NCBI GenBank assembly: GCA_963808965.1
Contig: CAWEHU010000014.1
Span: 1-64,000 of the forward strand
Origin: CAWEHU01 sp963808965
Lineage (GTDB): Bacteria > Pseudomonadota > Alphaproteobacteria > Acetobacterales > Acetobacteraceae
DNA length: 64,000 nucleotides
Reading direction: 5' to 3'
Shown one piece after another: positions 52,159 to 60,755 of the stretch (the stretch's first letter is position 1; each line of letters opens with the position of its first letter). The notes under the pieces were generated by a model. That model made no database searches and was not told where the DNA came from. It was given only the letters and a program-made list of their open reading frames with translations. The translations under genes and the position numbers were made by a program.

Positions 52159-52245
52159 CTAAACCTTCCCTGGTTCGTTCGGTGGGTGCATAACGCACCG
52201 GATCAGAAATCGTCACTTCGAGCCTGTTCTCCGGGGAGCTTTCGG

Positions 52246-52821
52246 ATGTCGCAACCAGATCATGTCTCCAAGCTCGGCGTTCCCGATCCGGCGAGCCTCG
52301 ACGACGATCTTCAGGCGATCTGGCGGAAATGTGTAGACAAGCTCGGTTTCGTCCCGAACGTCTACAACGCGTACAGTTTGCGCCAGCAGCGCCTGCGCAA
52401 CTTCATGGCGATGTCGAACGAGATCATGCTGTCCGACTCCGGCCTGAGCAAGCTGGAGCGGGAGATGGTCGCCGTCGTGGTCTCGAGCGCCAATCGCTGC
52501 TACTACTGCCTGGTCGCACATGGCGCCGCGGTGCGGATGCTTTCGGGCGACCCGGAACTCGGTGAGATGATGGTCATGAACTACCGTGTCGCGAAGCTCG
52601 ACCCGCGGCAGCGGGCGATGCTCGATTACGCTTGGAAGCTGACCGTGACGCCGTATCTGATCGAGGATTCGGACCGCGTCGCATTACGGAACGTCGGCTT
52701 GAGCGAGCAGGACATCTTCGACCTGTCCGAGACCGTGGGCTTCTTCAACATGTCGAATCGCATGGCGTCCGCCACCGACATGATGCCGAACGCGGAATAT
52801 CACCGGGCCGCGCGTTCATAG
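52246..52821 (+). CDS. Peroxidase-related carboxymuconolactone decarboxylase-like (AhpD-fold) protein
   Basis: A 191-residue AhpD-fold protein. The redox C-x2-C is RCYYCLVAHG near residue 84-93, with the conserved downstream His. LGFVPNVYNAYS and PRQRAMLDYAWKLT are the 'peroxidase-related enzyme' (TIGR01926-like) features. It may reduce peroxides with a thiol partner. ATG 52246. A VOC gene follows on the same strand. Confidence 0.83.
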   Translation: MSQPDHVSKLGVPDPASLDDDLQAIWRKCVDKLGFVPNVYNAYSLRQQRLRNFMAMSNEIMLSDSGLSKLEREMVAVVVSSANRCYYCLVAHGAAVRMLSGDPELGEMMVMNYRVAKLDPRQRAMLDYAWKLTVTPYLIEDSDRVALRNVGLSEQDIFDLSETVGFFNMSNRMASATDMMPNAEYHRAARS

Positions 52822-52887
52822 TGATGCAAAGCCAGACACTTGGCGGCCTTTCCCTTCGCGTCACGCTTAGCAACTCCGGAGCGTTCG

Positions 52888-53235
52888 ATGGCGGTCAAGC
52901 GAATTGTGACCAACATTGCCGCCCAGGATGTCGAGAGCGCCAAGGGCTTCTACGCCGGCGTCCTGGGCTTGCGCCTCGTCATGGATCTCGGTTGATTTGA
53001 CATTCGCGGCCGAAGCCAGCACCGCGCCACAAATCAGCATCGCCAAGGAGGGCGGGTCAGGCACGCCGGTCCAGACCTGTCGATCGAGGTGGATAATCTC
53101 GAAGAGGTCCATGGGCGTGTCCTCGCGGCCGGCTTGCGGATTGAGTACGGACCAAAGACCGAGGCTTGGGGCGTAAGGCGGTTCTATGTCCGTGACCCGT
53201 TTGGACGTTTACTCAACATCCTTGTGCATGAATGA
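52888..53235 (+). pseudogene. VOC family protein, frameshifted twice
   Basis: ATG 52888 gives MAVKRIVTNIAAQDVESAKG and FYAGVLGLRLVMDLG, then a stop at 52993. Small shifts near 52988-52995 and 53070-53076 cancel out: the middle frame reads LTFAAEASTAPQISIAKEGG and the last LSIEVDNLEEVHGRVLAAGL, RRFYVRDPFGRLLNILVHE and TGA 53233-53235. The repaired protein is about 115 residues, normal for a one-domain glyoxalase/bleomycin-resistance protein. Confidence 0.72.
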
Positions 53236-53307
53236 CGGCTCGGCGGGGCAGCTTGGCGAAAGGCGCACCCCGGGCCATGATCGGCCGGGCAAAGAGGGAG
53301 CAGTCCA

Positions 53308-54094
53308 ATGACGCAAAAATCCGCGCCGGAACCGGCGGCCGGCCCGAGAGTCGGGCTTTTCGTCACGTGCCTCGTCGACATGATCCGACCGCGCGTCGGC
53401 TTCGCCGCCCTGCATCTGCTGCGTGAGGCGGGCTGCCGGGTCGAGGTGCCGCGAAGCCAGACCTGCTGCGGGCAGCCGGCGTTCAACAGCGGGGACACCG
53501 GACACACGCGCGGTATCGCGAAGCGAGTCATCCAGGCTTTCGAGCAGTACGACTATGTCGTGGCGCCGTCCGGCTCCTGTGCTGGCACGATCCGTACGCA
53601 CTACCCGGAGCTGTTCGCCTTCGACGCGCATTGGGCGGCGCGCTCCGAAGCCCTCGCGGAGCGGACTCACGAGCTGCTGAGCTTCCTCGTCGATATACGG
53701 GGTTATGCGCCGAAGGACGTGGCACTCGCCGCGCAGCGCGACCTATCACGACACCTGCTCCGGCCTGCGAGAAATGGGGGTGAAGGCGCAACCGCGGCGG
53801 CTGCTCGCGTCTGTGAAGGGGCTATCGATGCGGCCGCTGGATGACGAGGAGACCTGCTGCGGCTTCGGCGGGACGTTCTGCGTCAAATACCCGGCGATCT
53901 CCAACGCGATCGTGGACGAGAAGGCGCGAGCCGTCGAGGCGACGGGGGCGGATCTGCTGCTCGGCGGCGATCTCGGCTGCCTGATGAACATGGCCGGCAA
54001 GCTGCATCGGCGCGGCGCGCGCGTTCGCGCCTTCCACACCGCTGAGATCGTGGCGGGCATGGGCGACGGCCCGGCCATCGGCGAGCAGGCCTGA
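53308..54094 (+). pseudogene. lutA: Lactate utilization iron-sulfur protein LutA, frameshifted
   Basis: Two frames join into one CCG-domain protein. The first gives VGLFVTCLVDMIRPRVGFAA and SQTCCGQPAFNSGD. The second, from about 53740, gives ATYHDTCSGLREMGV, EETCCGFGGTFCVKYPAIS and GGDLGCLMNMAGKL. One extra base lies near 53731-53740; repaired length is 261 residues. LutA with LutB and LutC forms the iron-sulfur L-lactate oxidation complex. It is 4 bases upstream of lutB. Confidence 0.82.
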
Positions 54095-54098
54095 GACG

Positions 54099-55517
54099 AT
54101 GCATCAATCCTTGCAGGTCCCCTTCGAGCAGCGCGCCGCGGCGGCGCTGGCCAATGCCACGCTGAAGACCGCGATCGACCGCACGACCGGCACCGCGCGA
54201 ACCAAGCGCGCGGCGGCGGTATCGGATTGGCCTGGTTTCCCGCAAGCCCGTGACCTTGGACGCCGTATCCGGGACCACGTCATCGCCAATCTCGACTATT
54301 ACCTGCTCGAGTTCGAGCGCAATGCAAAGGCTTCCGGCGCCGAGGTGCATTGGGCGGCGACCGCCGACGAAGCCTGCCGCATCGTCGTGGACATATGCCG
54401 CAAGGCGAGGGCGAAGTCCGTTACCCGCTCGAAGTCCATGCTAGGCGAGGAGATCGGCCTGCCTCACGCCCTGCAAGAGGCGGGCATCGAGCGAATCGAG
54501 ACCGACCTCGCCGAGCATATCATTCAGCTTGCGGGTGATCCGCCCTCCCACATCATCTGGCCCGCTCTGCATCACACCCGCGAAGAAGTCGCCAAACTGT
54601 TCCGGGAACATCACCATGCGAGGCTGAACAGCGACGACGTTCCGGCGATGGTGCAGAGCGCCCGGCGCGAGTTGCGGCAGAAATTTCTCGACGCGGATGT
54701 CGGCATCTCGGGCGCCAATTTTCTGCTCGCTGATAGCGGCGCGGTCTGCACGGTGACCAACGAGGGTAATGCCGAGCTGACGACCGCCATCCCTCGCGTG
54801 CATATCGTCACAGCCGGAATCGAGAAGCTGGTTCCGTCGCTGTCGCACGCGATGGTCCTGCTGCGCCTCCTGGTGCGCTCGGCTACGGGCGCCGACATCA
54901 CACAGTACACGACATTCTATCGCGGCCCGAAGAGGGCAGGGGACCGGGACGGACCGGAGGCGTTCCACATCGTGCTCGTGGATAACGGCCGGACGCGCAT
55001 GCTGGGCGGCGCTCTGCGCGAGATGTTGCGCTGCATCCGATGCGGCGCCTGCATGAACCATTGCGTCGTGTATCGCCAGATCGGCGGTCATGCGTACGGC
55101 GGCACCTATCCGGGGCCGATGGGATCCGTGCTCACCCCGGTTCTGGACGGGCTGGCGGCATCGAAGGATCTGCCGCACGCCTGCACCTTGAACGGCGCCT
55201 GCCAGGAGGTGTGTCCGGTCGCCATTCCGCTGCCGACATTGCTGCGCGGCTGGCGCGTGAGAAGCTGGCGCGATGGGCTGGAACCGGAGACGGTACGCCG
55301 TTCGCTCGGGCTTTGGGCATTTGCGGCGCGACACCCGCCTCTCTACCGCACGCTCACCGGTATCGGCGTGCGGGCGATGCAACTCTTCGCGCGCCGGGGC
55401 TGGATCGAGTGGATGCCGCTCGCGACGGGCTGGACCCGTTATCGGAGCTTTCCGAAACCCGCCGCACGCACTTTCATGCAGCAATACGCGGCGAATCGCG
55501 GCGGGGAGCGGCGATGA
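54099..55517 (+). CDS. lutB: Lactate utilization iron-sulfur protein LutB
   Basis: A 472-residue LUD-domain and Fe-S protein. The LUD region (about 60-290) includes RSKSMLGEEIGLPHAL and GISGANFLLADSGAVC. Two 4Fe-4S ferredoxin-like motifs follow: CIRCGACMNHCVVYRQ near 312 and CTLNGACQEVCPVAIPL near 364. It is the electron-transfer core of the LutABC L-lactate dehydrogenase that oxidises lactate to pyruvate. It overlaps lutC as ATGA. Confidence 0.92.
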   Translation: MHQSLQVPFEQRAAAALANATLKTAIDRTTGTARTKRAAAVSDWPGFPQARDLGRRIRDHVIANLDYYLLEFERNAKASGAEVHWAATADEACRIVVDICRKARAKSVTRSKSMLGEEIGLPHALQEAGIERIETDLAEHIIQLAGDPPSHIIWPALHHTREEVAKLFREHHHARLNSDDVPAMVQSARRELRQKFLDADVGISGANFLLADSGAVCTVTNEGNAELTTAIPRVHIVTAGIEKLVPSLSHAMVLLRLLVRSATGADITQYTTFYRGPKRAGDRDGPEAFHIVLVDNGRTRMLGGALREMLRCIRCGACMNHCVVYRQIGGHAYGGTYPGPMGSVLTPVLDGLAASKDLPHACTLNGACQEVCPVAIPLPTLLRGWRVRSWRDGLEPETVRRSLGLWAFAARHPPLYRTLTGIGVRAMQLFARRGWIEWMPLATGWTRYRSFPKPAARTFMQQYAANRGGERR

Positions 55518-56164
55518 GCGAGGCCGCGCGCGCCGGCATTCTCGCGTCCATTAGCGCCGCGCTGGGCCGGAAGGCCGTGGACGCCGATCGTGTCAGGGCG
55601 GAGGCATCGGCGCTGCTGGCCGAGTTGCCCGCGAGCCGCCCGGCACTCGGCGATCCATCGCTCGTGGAGCAGTTCGTGGCGCGCCTTGTCGAACCGAAGG
55701 TCGGGGCGAGCGTGAAGCGTGCCGCTGGGTTTGCCGCGGTTCCTGCCTTGGTGGCCGAGATTTGTGCCGCGGAAGGCTTGGCCAAGTCGATCGCTTTGCA
55801 GCCCGCACCCGACTTGCTTGGTCTCGACTGGAGCGGCTTCGAGACGCGGCAGACGATCGCGCCGGATGAAGCCGTCGCGATCGGGCTGGCGCTGTGGGGC
55901 ATCGCCGAGACCGGCAGCCTCGTGTTCCATTCCGGGCCGGAGTTGCCGACGCTGTTTTGCTTCATGCCGATGCACCACATCGTCGTGATCGCTACGGATC
56001 GAATCGTCCCCCATCTCGAAGACTACGCGGCTCGCGCCGGATCGGAGTTGCCGCGAAACGTCAACATCGTCACCGGCGCGAGCGGGACGACGGACATTGA
56101 GGGCATTATGGTGAAAGGCGCGCACGGCCCGGGATACCTGCACGTCATTGTCGTGGACCGTTGA
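55514..56164 (+). CDS. lutC: Lactate utilization protein LutC
   Basis: A 216-residue LUD-domain protein. ALWGIAETGSLVFHSGPELP and FCFMPMHHIVVIATDRIVPH are the conserved core, and the C-terminal GASGTTDIEGIMVKGAHGPG is the LutC signature. It completes the LutABC operon for L-lactate use. ATG 55514 overlaps the lutB stop by 4 bases, so translation is coupled. Confidence 0.9.
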   Translation: MSEAARAGILASISAALGRKAVDADRVRAEASALLAELPASRPALGDPSLVEQFVARLVEPKVGASVKRAAGFAAVPALVAEICAAEGLAKSIALQPAPDLLGLDWSGFETRQTIAPDEAVAIGLALWGIAETGSLVFHSGPELPTLFCFMPMHHIVVIATDRIVPHLEDYAARAGSELPRNVNIVTGASGTTDIEGIMVKGAHGPGYLHVIVVDR

Positions 56165-56174
56165 GACAGCCCCG

Positions 56175-57576
56175 TCAGCGTTCCAGCTCGGGCTCCAGCT
56201 CCGATTCCGTGTCGGCCAGGCTTTGCGGATCGATCTCCAATAGCTGCTCGGCGCGAACGGATTCCATTGCTTCCACGCCACGCAGCTTGCGTCCGACGAC
56301 GCGCGTGCGCGTGCGGGCCTGGTCGATCGTCCTGCTGAAAGTACCCGCCTGACGGGCGAGCCGGTCCAGCACCTCGTCCATCTTTCGCATCTCCGTGCGC
56401 GTGGCCCCGAGGAGTTCGTGGATCAACCCCGCCTTCTCCTCGAGCGCGAGCGTCACGAAGCCGAGATGGATCGTGCGCAGCAGAGCCGGAAACAGGCTCG
56501 GGCCAAGGATCAGCACCCGGCACTGCCGGCCGACTTCGTCGATCAGGCCGGGGATGCGCGCCACCTCGGTGTAGAGGGCGTCGGTCGGCAGATAAAGCAC
56601 GGCGAACTCGACCGTGATCGGCGGACAGACATATTTCGACTGGATCTTGCGAGCCTCGTCGCGCACGCGCCGTTCGAGCCCGCGCTTGGCGATCCGCTCG
56701 GCCTCGGCGTCGCCCGCTTCCGAGGCGGCTAGCAGGCGCTCGTAATCTTCGACGGGGAATTTCGCGTCGATCGGCAGGTACGGACGTTCCGTGCCGCGCA
56801 TCGGCATGACGACAGCGAACTCAACCGCCTCGTCGCTGTCGGGCCGGAGCTTGCAATTGGCCTCATACGAACCGGCCGGGAGCACGTCGTCCAGCATGGC
56901 GCGCACCTGCGCCTCGCCCCAGCCGCCGCGGGTTCTGACATTGCCAAACAGCCGCTTGATGTCGCCGATCTGCGCCGTCACCGCCTGCACGTCGCCCATC
57001 GCTTTCTGCACGGCGGTGAACTGGTCGATCACGCGGTTGAAGCTCTCGTTCATCTGCTTCTCCACGGCCGCATGGAGCTGCTCGTTTACCGTCTTCTGGA
57101 TCTCCGTCAGCTTGCCCTCGTTGCCCTCCCGCATCTCGCGCAGCTTGGCCTCCAACAAGGTCCGGGTGCCCTCGAACTGCGCGCCGATCTGCTTGCCCGA
57201 TTTCTCCTGCCCATCGGCGAGCGCCAGCCGCAACTCGCCCTGTTCGCGCGAGAGTGTGGTCCGTACCTGTCTCGAGGCCGGTGTTCAGTTCGCCCCGGAG
57301 CGCCACCATGCGCTCGCCCATCGCCGCCAGACGATCGCCGGTATCGCCAGCCAGGCGGTGGATGGCCGCGCTCAGCATCATGCGGGTCGTCTCCGCCTCT
57401 GCGCGCTGCCCGGCCAGCGATTGCTCCGCGAGAATGCGCAACCGCTCGCTCTGTCGCCGCGCCGCGCCGCTCTGGAAGGTCGCAAGAAGGAGCAGCAGCA
57501 GCGTGGCTATGAAAGCGGCGGCCGGCGCGAAGGGCAGAAAGGCGGCCGCCTCAGCGAGGAAGCTCTGGAAGCTCAT
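56175..57576 (-). pseudogene. rmuC: DNA recombination protein RmuC, frameshifted
   Basis: The N-terminal part from ATG 57576 has a membrane anchor (FAPAAAFIATLLLLLLATF) and coiled coil (AEQSLAGQRAEAETTRMMLS). After one extra base near 57265-57275 the frame shifts to the RmuC core: VRTTLSREQGELRLALADGQ, GDIKRLFGNVRTRGGWGEAQ, LPIDAKFPVEDYERLL and LYLPTDALYTEVARIPGL. RmuC is a predicted nuclease-like protein limiting inverted-repeat recombination. Repaired length is 466 residues. Convergent with lutC. Confidence 0.85.
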
Positions 57577-57790
57577 TGATTTGGTACCGCGCGATTCGCG
57601 ACGATTATCGGCGATTCGGTCAAGCGAATCGACAATCGCGCCCTCCGTCGCCGATTCGGCGCGCACAGCTCCTCCCAGCCCCTTGACCGCGAGTTGGGTC
57701 CGGTGCTGCCGTTACATCAGCACGATCCGCGCGCAGCGATCCGGCAACCGGGGTGCGCCAGGTCCATTCCTCGAATGGAGACGAGCCTCG

Positions 57791-59590
57791 ATGAGGAAAA
57801 TCGGAGAATCCCAGGCGGGCGGGCACAGCGGTCTGGCTGAGCGGATCAAGCATCTCGGCGACTTCACGACCAACCCCCGTGTGCTGCTGATCTCGGCCAT
57901 CGCCATTGTGGTCGGCACGGGGGGCGTGATCGCCGGCGTGATACTGCTATGGCTGATCCGGCTGGTGACCAATATCGCCTATTTCGGCGCTTTCACGCAG
58001 GCTGACCTGAAGCTCAGTCAGTCACCGCTCGGCGTCGCCGCTGTGCTCGTCCCAGTGATCGGCTCCCTCATCGTGGGGCTGATAGCACGTTACGGTAGCG
58101 AGAAAATCCGTGGCCACGGCATCCCGGAGGCGATCGAGGCCATCCTTCTCGGACGCAGCCGGCTCGATGTGAAGGTCGCTATCCTGAAACCGCTCTCCTC
58201 GGCGATCGCGATCGGCACTGGTGGCCCATTCGGCGCCGAGGGGCCGATCATCATGACCGGTGGCGCGATTGGTTCTCTGATCGCGCAGCTCCTCCCGGTG
58301 AGTGACGTGGAGCGGAAGACGCTGCTGGTGGCCGGGGCTGCCGCAGGTATGACCACGGTGTTCGGCACTCCGATCGCGTCGATCATGCTGGCCGTCGAGC
58401 TGCTGCTGTTCGAGTGGACACCGCGCAGCTTCGTTCCCGTGGCGACGGCGGCGATCATCGCTGAGGTCGAGCGGACCTGGCTCGGGCTTCCTTCGCCGCT
58501 GTTTCCGTTCTCCGGTGGCATGGAGATCTCGGCGCTCGGGCTGGGCTGCTGGGCATTGATCGGGATCTTGTCCGGCCTTTTGTCCGGGCTGTTAACGCTG
58601 CTTGTGTACGCCTGCGAGGACGGGTTCCAGAAGCTGCCGATCCATTGGATGTGGTGGCCGGCGCTGGGCGGTCTTGTGGTTGGGATCGGTGGCCTGATCG
58701 ATCCCCGGGCACTCAGCGTCGGCTACGACAACATCGCGCAGATGTTGCAGGGGCACATGCTACCCGCGGGGGCGATCCTGCTGCTCGTGGTGAAGGCGAT
58801 CATCTGGTCCGTGGCGCTTGGCTCCGGCACGTCGGGCGGCGTTCTAGCGCCACTCCTGATCATGGGCGGCAGCATGGGCGCCGCACTCGCGGGCTTTCTT
58901 CCGGCAGCCAGCCCCGGGTTCTGGCCGCTGCTCGCGATGTGCGCGACGATGGGCGGCACGATGCGCTCGCCGCTGACCGCGACTTTCTTCGCGGCGGAGC
59001 TGACCGGCAACACGCATGTTTTATTGCCGCTGATCGCCGCGTGCGTGACCGCGCAGGTCCTTACCGTGCTGCTGATGCGCCGTTCCATTCTGACCGAGAA
59101 GGTCGCCCGACGCGGGCATCATTTGGCGCGCGAATACCAGGTCGATCCGTTCACGCTGACGCGGGTGCAAGAGATCATGGCGACGAACGTTCAGACGCTG
59201 CCGGAGACGATGACGCTGCACCAGGTCGCCGCCTTCCTGGCCGACCCCGGCACCAAGCACCCGAGCTTCCCCATTATCAATGCGGAGCGGCATGTGCTCG
59301 GTATCGTCGATCCGCCGGCAGTGCTGGCTTGGCGTCGTGCCGGAAAGCATCGCCAGAGCACGCTTGGGGAACTCATCGTGGACCGCCGGAAGGTGCCCGT
59401 CGCCTATCCCGACGAGTATCTCCAAGACCTGGTCGATCGCATGATGGAGGCGAACATGGCCCATATTCCAGTCATCTCACGCACTGATTCCAGCCTAGTC
59501 GGATATGTCGGCTGGAAGGATCTGCTACGCACCCGAGACAAGCAGAAGGCGGAGGAAACGGAGCGCACCGTTCTCTACCGCGTACGCTGA
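57791..59590 (+). CDS. ClC family chloride channel with CBS domains
   Basis: A 599-residue ClC protein. GHGIPEAIEAIL, the gating motif GPFGAEGPIIM with Glu near residue 149, and GSGTSGGVLAPLLIMGG form the pore. Two C-terminal CBS domains (about 455-585) include VQEIMATNVQTLPE and IPVISRTDSSLVGYVGWKDL and may sense nucleotides. It differs from the 19.4-kb ClC in having CBS domains and GSGTSGG for GIPGG. ATG 57791. Confidence 0.87.
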   Translation: MRKIGESQAGGHSGLAERIKHLGDFTTNPRVLLISAIAIVVGTGGVIAGVILLWLIRLVTNIAYFGAFTQADLKLSQSPLGVAAVLVPVIGSLIVGLIARYGSEKIRGHGIPEAIEAILLGRSRLDVKVAILKPLSSAIAIGTGGPFGAEGPIIMTGGAIGSLIAQLLPVSDVERKTLLVAGAAAGMTTVFGTPIASIMLAVELLLFEWTPRSFVPVATAAIIAEVERTWLGLPSPLFPFSGGMEISALGLGCWALIGILSGLLSGLLTLLVYACEDGFQKLPIHWMWWPALGGLVVGIGGLIDPRALSVGYDNIAQMLQGHMLPAGAILLLVVKAIIWSVALGSGTSGGVLAPLLIMGGSMGAALAGFLPAASPGFWPLLAMCATMGGTMRSPLTATFFAAELTGNTHVLLPLIAACVTAQVLTVLLMRRSILTEKVARRGHHLAREYQVDPFTLTRVQEIMATNVQTLPETMTLHQVAAFLADPGTKHPSFPIINAERHVLGIVDPPAVLAWRRAGKHRQSTLGELIVDRRKVPVAYPDEYLQDLVDRMMEANMAHIPVISRTDSSLVGYVGWKDLLRTRDKQKAEETERTVLYRVR

Positions 59591-59633
59591 CCAGGTTGGC
59601 GCGCTGCCGCGCCTAAGCGGCTGGGAACCGCGA

Positions 59634-60689
59634 TCAGCGTCGGTTCCCAAGTGCCTGCCGCCCGGCAATCAGAAGGAAGCGCAGGATGGCGCGTCCAAGC
59701 CCGGCCATCACGGCCGCCCAAGCTGCCCAGGCAACATAGATCAGAACGCGGGGGATTGCCGAAAGGAACTCGAGGCGGGCGGACGCGGCGTAGGCGTCCG
59801 TGCAGGCGACGTACATGCCGACCGGGAACGCCATCGACCACCAAGCCAGCTCATAGCGGAGGGGCACCTTCCGCACGGCGTGACGCCAGATATCGGTCAG
59901 CACTAACAAAGGAATCCACCACGTCGCGGTGGCCCAGAAGAGCAGGTTGCTGGCGGCGAGGAACTCCCGCATCGAGGCGGCCGGCTCGACGCCGCTGGCG
60001 ATCAGGCGCACTCCGGCCAGGGTCGTGATCGCCAACGCTCCAGCGTTGATCCAGTAGGACGGCGAGAGCATCTCCGGCGGCAGCTCGAAGAACATCCAGC
60101 GGTCGAAAACGAGGACGATCACCATGATGTAGAGCATGACGCCCAGCAGGTGGAGAGCTACGCAGACGAAGATGACGATGTCCGGCCGCGGCAGCGAGGC
60201 TGCGATATACGTACCGAGCACCGCGAGCGACTGGGTGGAGACGGTCAGCAGCAGCCATCCGCCGGTTATTCCCTCCTGCAGTCCCGGTTTCGCCTCACGA
60301 ATAGTCGCGAGCGTCAAAAAACCGTAGCCGAGCAGCACCCAAAGGGTCATTCCGGCAAACCAGAGCGCGGCCGCTGCGCGGTGCCATGGCGTGAATTCAT
60401 AGAGCTGAACGCCGATCAGGCCGGTCGCGGCGACCACGGTAAGGAAACCAGGGCCGCGTGATGCGGTCCCAAGCTCGGCGAGCATGATGCGCGGATAAAC
60501 CGCTAGGCGCGCGAGCACGATGATCCAGATCGTCCCATAGCTGAGCAGGCTCAGCCCGAACAGGCTCCACGCCGCTATCGCGTGGCCGAGCCTATGTGAC
60601 GCCAGGGAAACGATTCCCGTTCCCATCACCACGGAGAAATTCGCCGGATCGAAGCGCGCCAGCCAGCCGGTGGTCGGCTCCGCGGTCAT
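59634..60689 (-). CDS. TDT family transporter (TehA/SLAC1-like)
   Basis: A 351-residue inner-membrane protein with ten hydrophobic helices. FDPANFSVVMGTGIVSLASH at the start is the TDT signature. MWWSMAFPVGMYVACT-like text (WWSMAFPVGMYVACTDAYAA) near the end is the conserved C-terminal core. Family members are tellurite-resistance/dicarboxylate transporters and SLAC1 anion channels. Ten-helix length is normal. Convergent with the ClC-CBS gene. Confidence 0.85.
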   Translation of the reverse strand: MTAEPTTGWLARFDPANFSVVMGTGIVSLASHRLGHAIAAWSLFGLSLLSYGTIWIIVLARLAVYPRIMLAELGTASRGPGFLTVVAATGLIGVQLYEFTPWHRAAAALWFAGMTLWVLLGYGFLTLATIREAKPGLQEGITGGWLLLTVSTQSLAVLGTYIAASLPRPDIVIFVCVALHLLGVMLYIMVIVLVFDRWMFFELPPEMLSPSYWINAGALAITTLAGVRLIASGVEPAASMREFLAASNLLFWATATWWIPLLVLTDIWRHAVRKVPLRYELAWWSMAFPVGMYVACTDAYAASARLEFLSAIPRVLIYVAWAAWAAVMAGLGRAILRFLLIAGRQALGNRR

Positions 60690-60755
60690 TTCAGCCAGCG
60701 CCTCGTTCGCTCACCCGAGACGCCGGGCGTCGCATTCCCGGCGCGCCGGGTCGAC

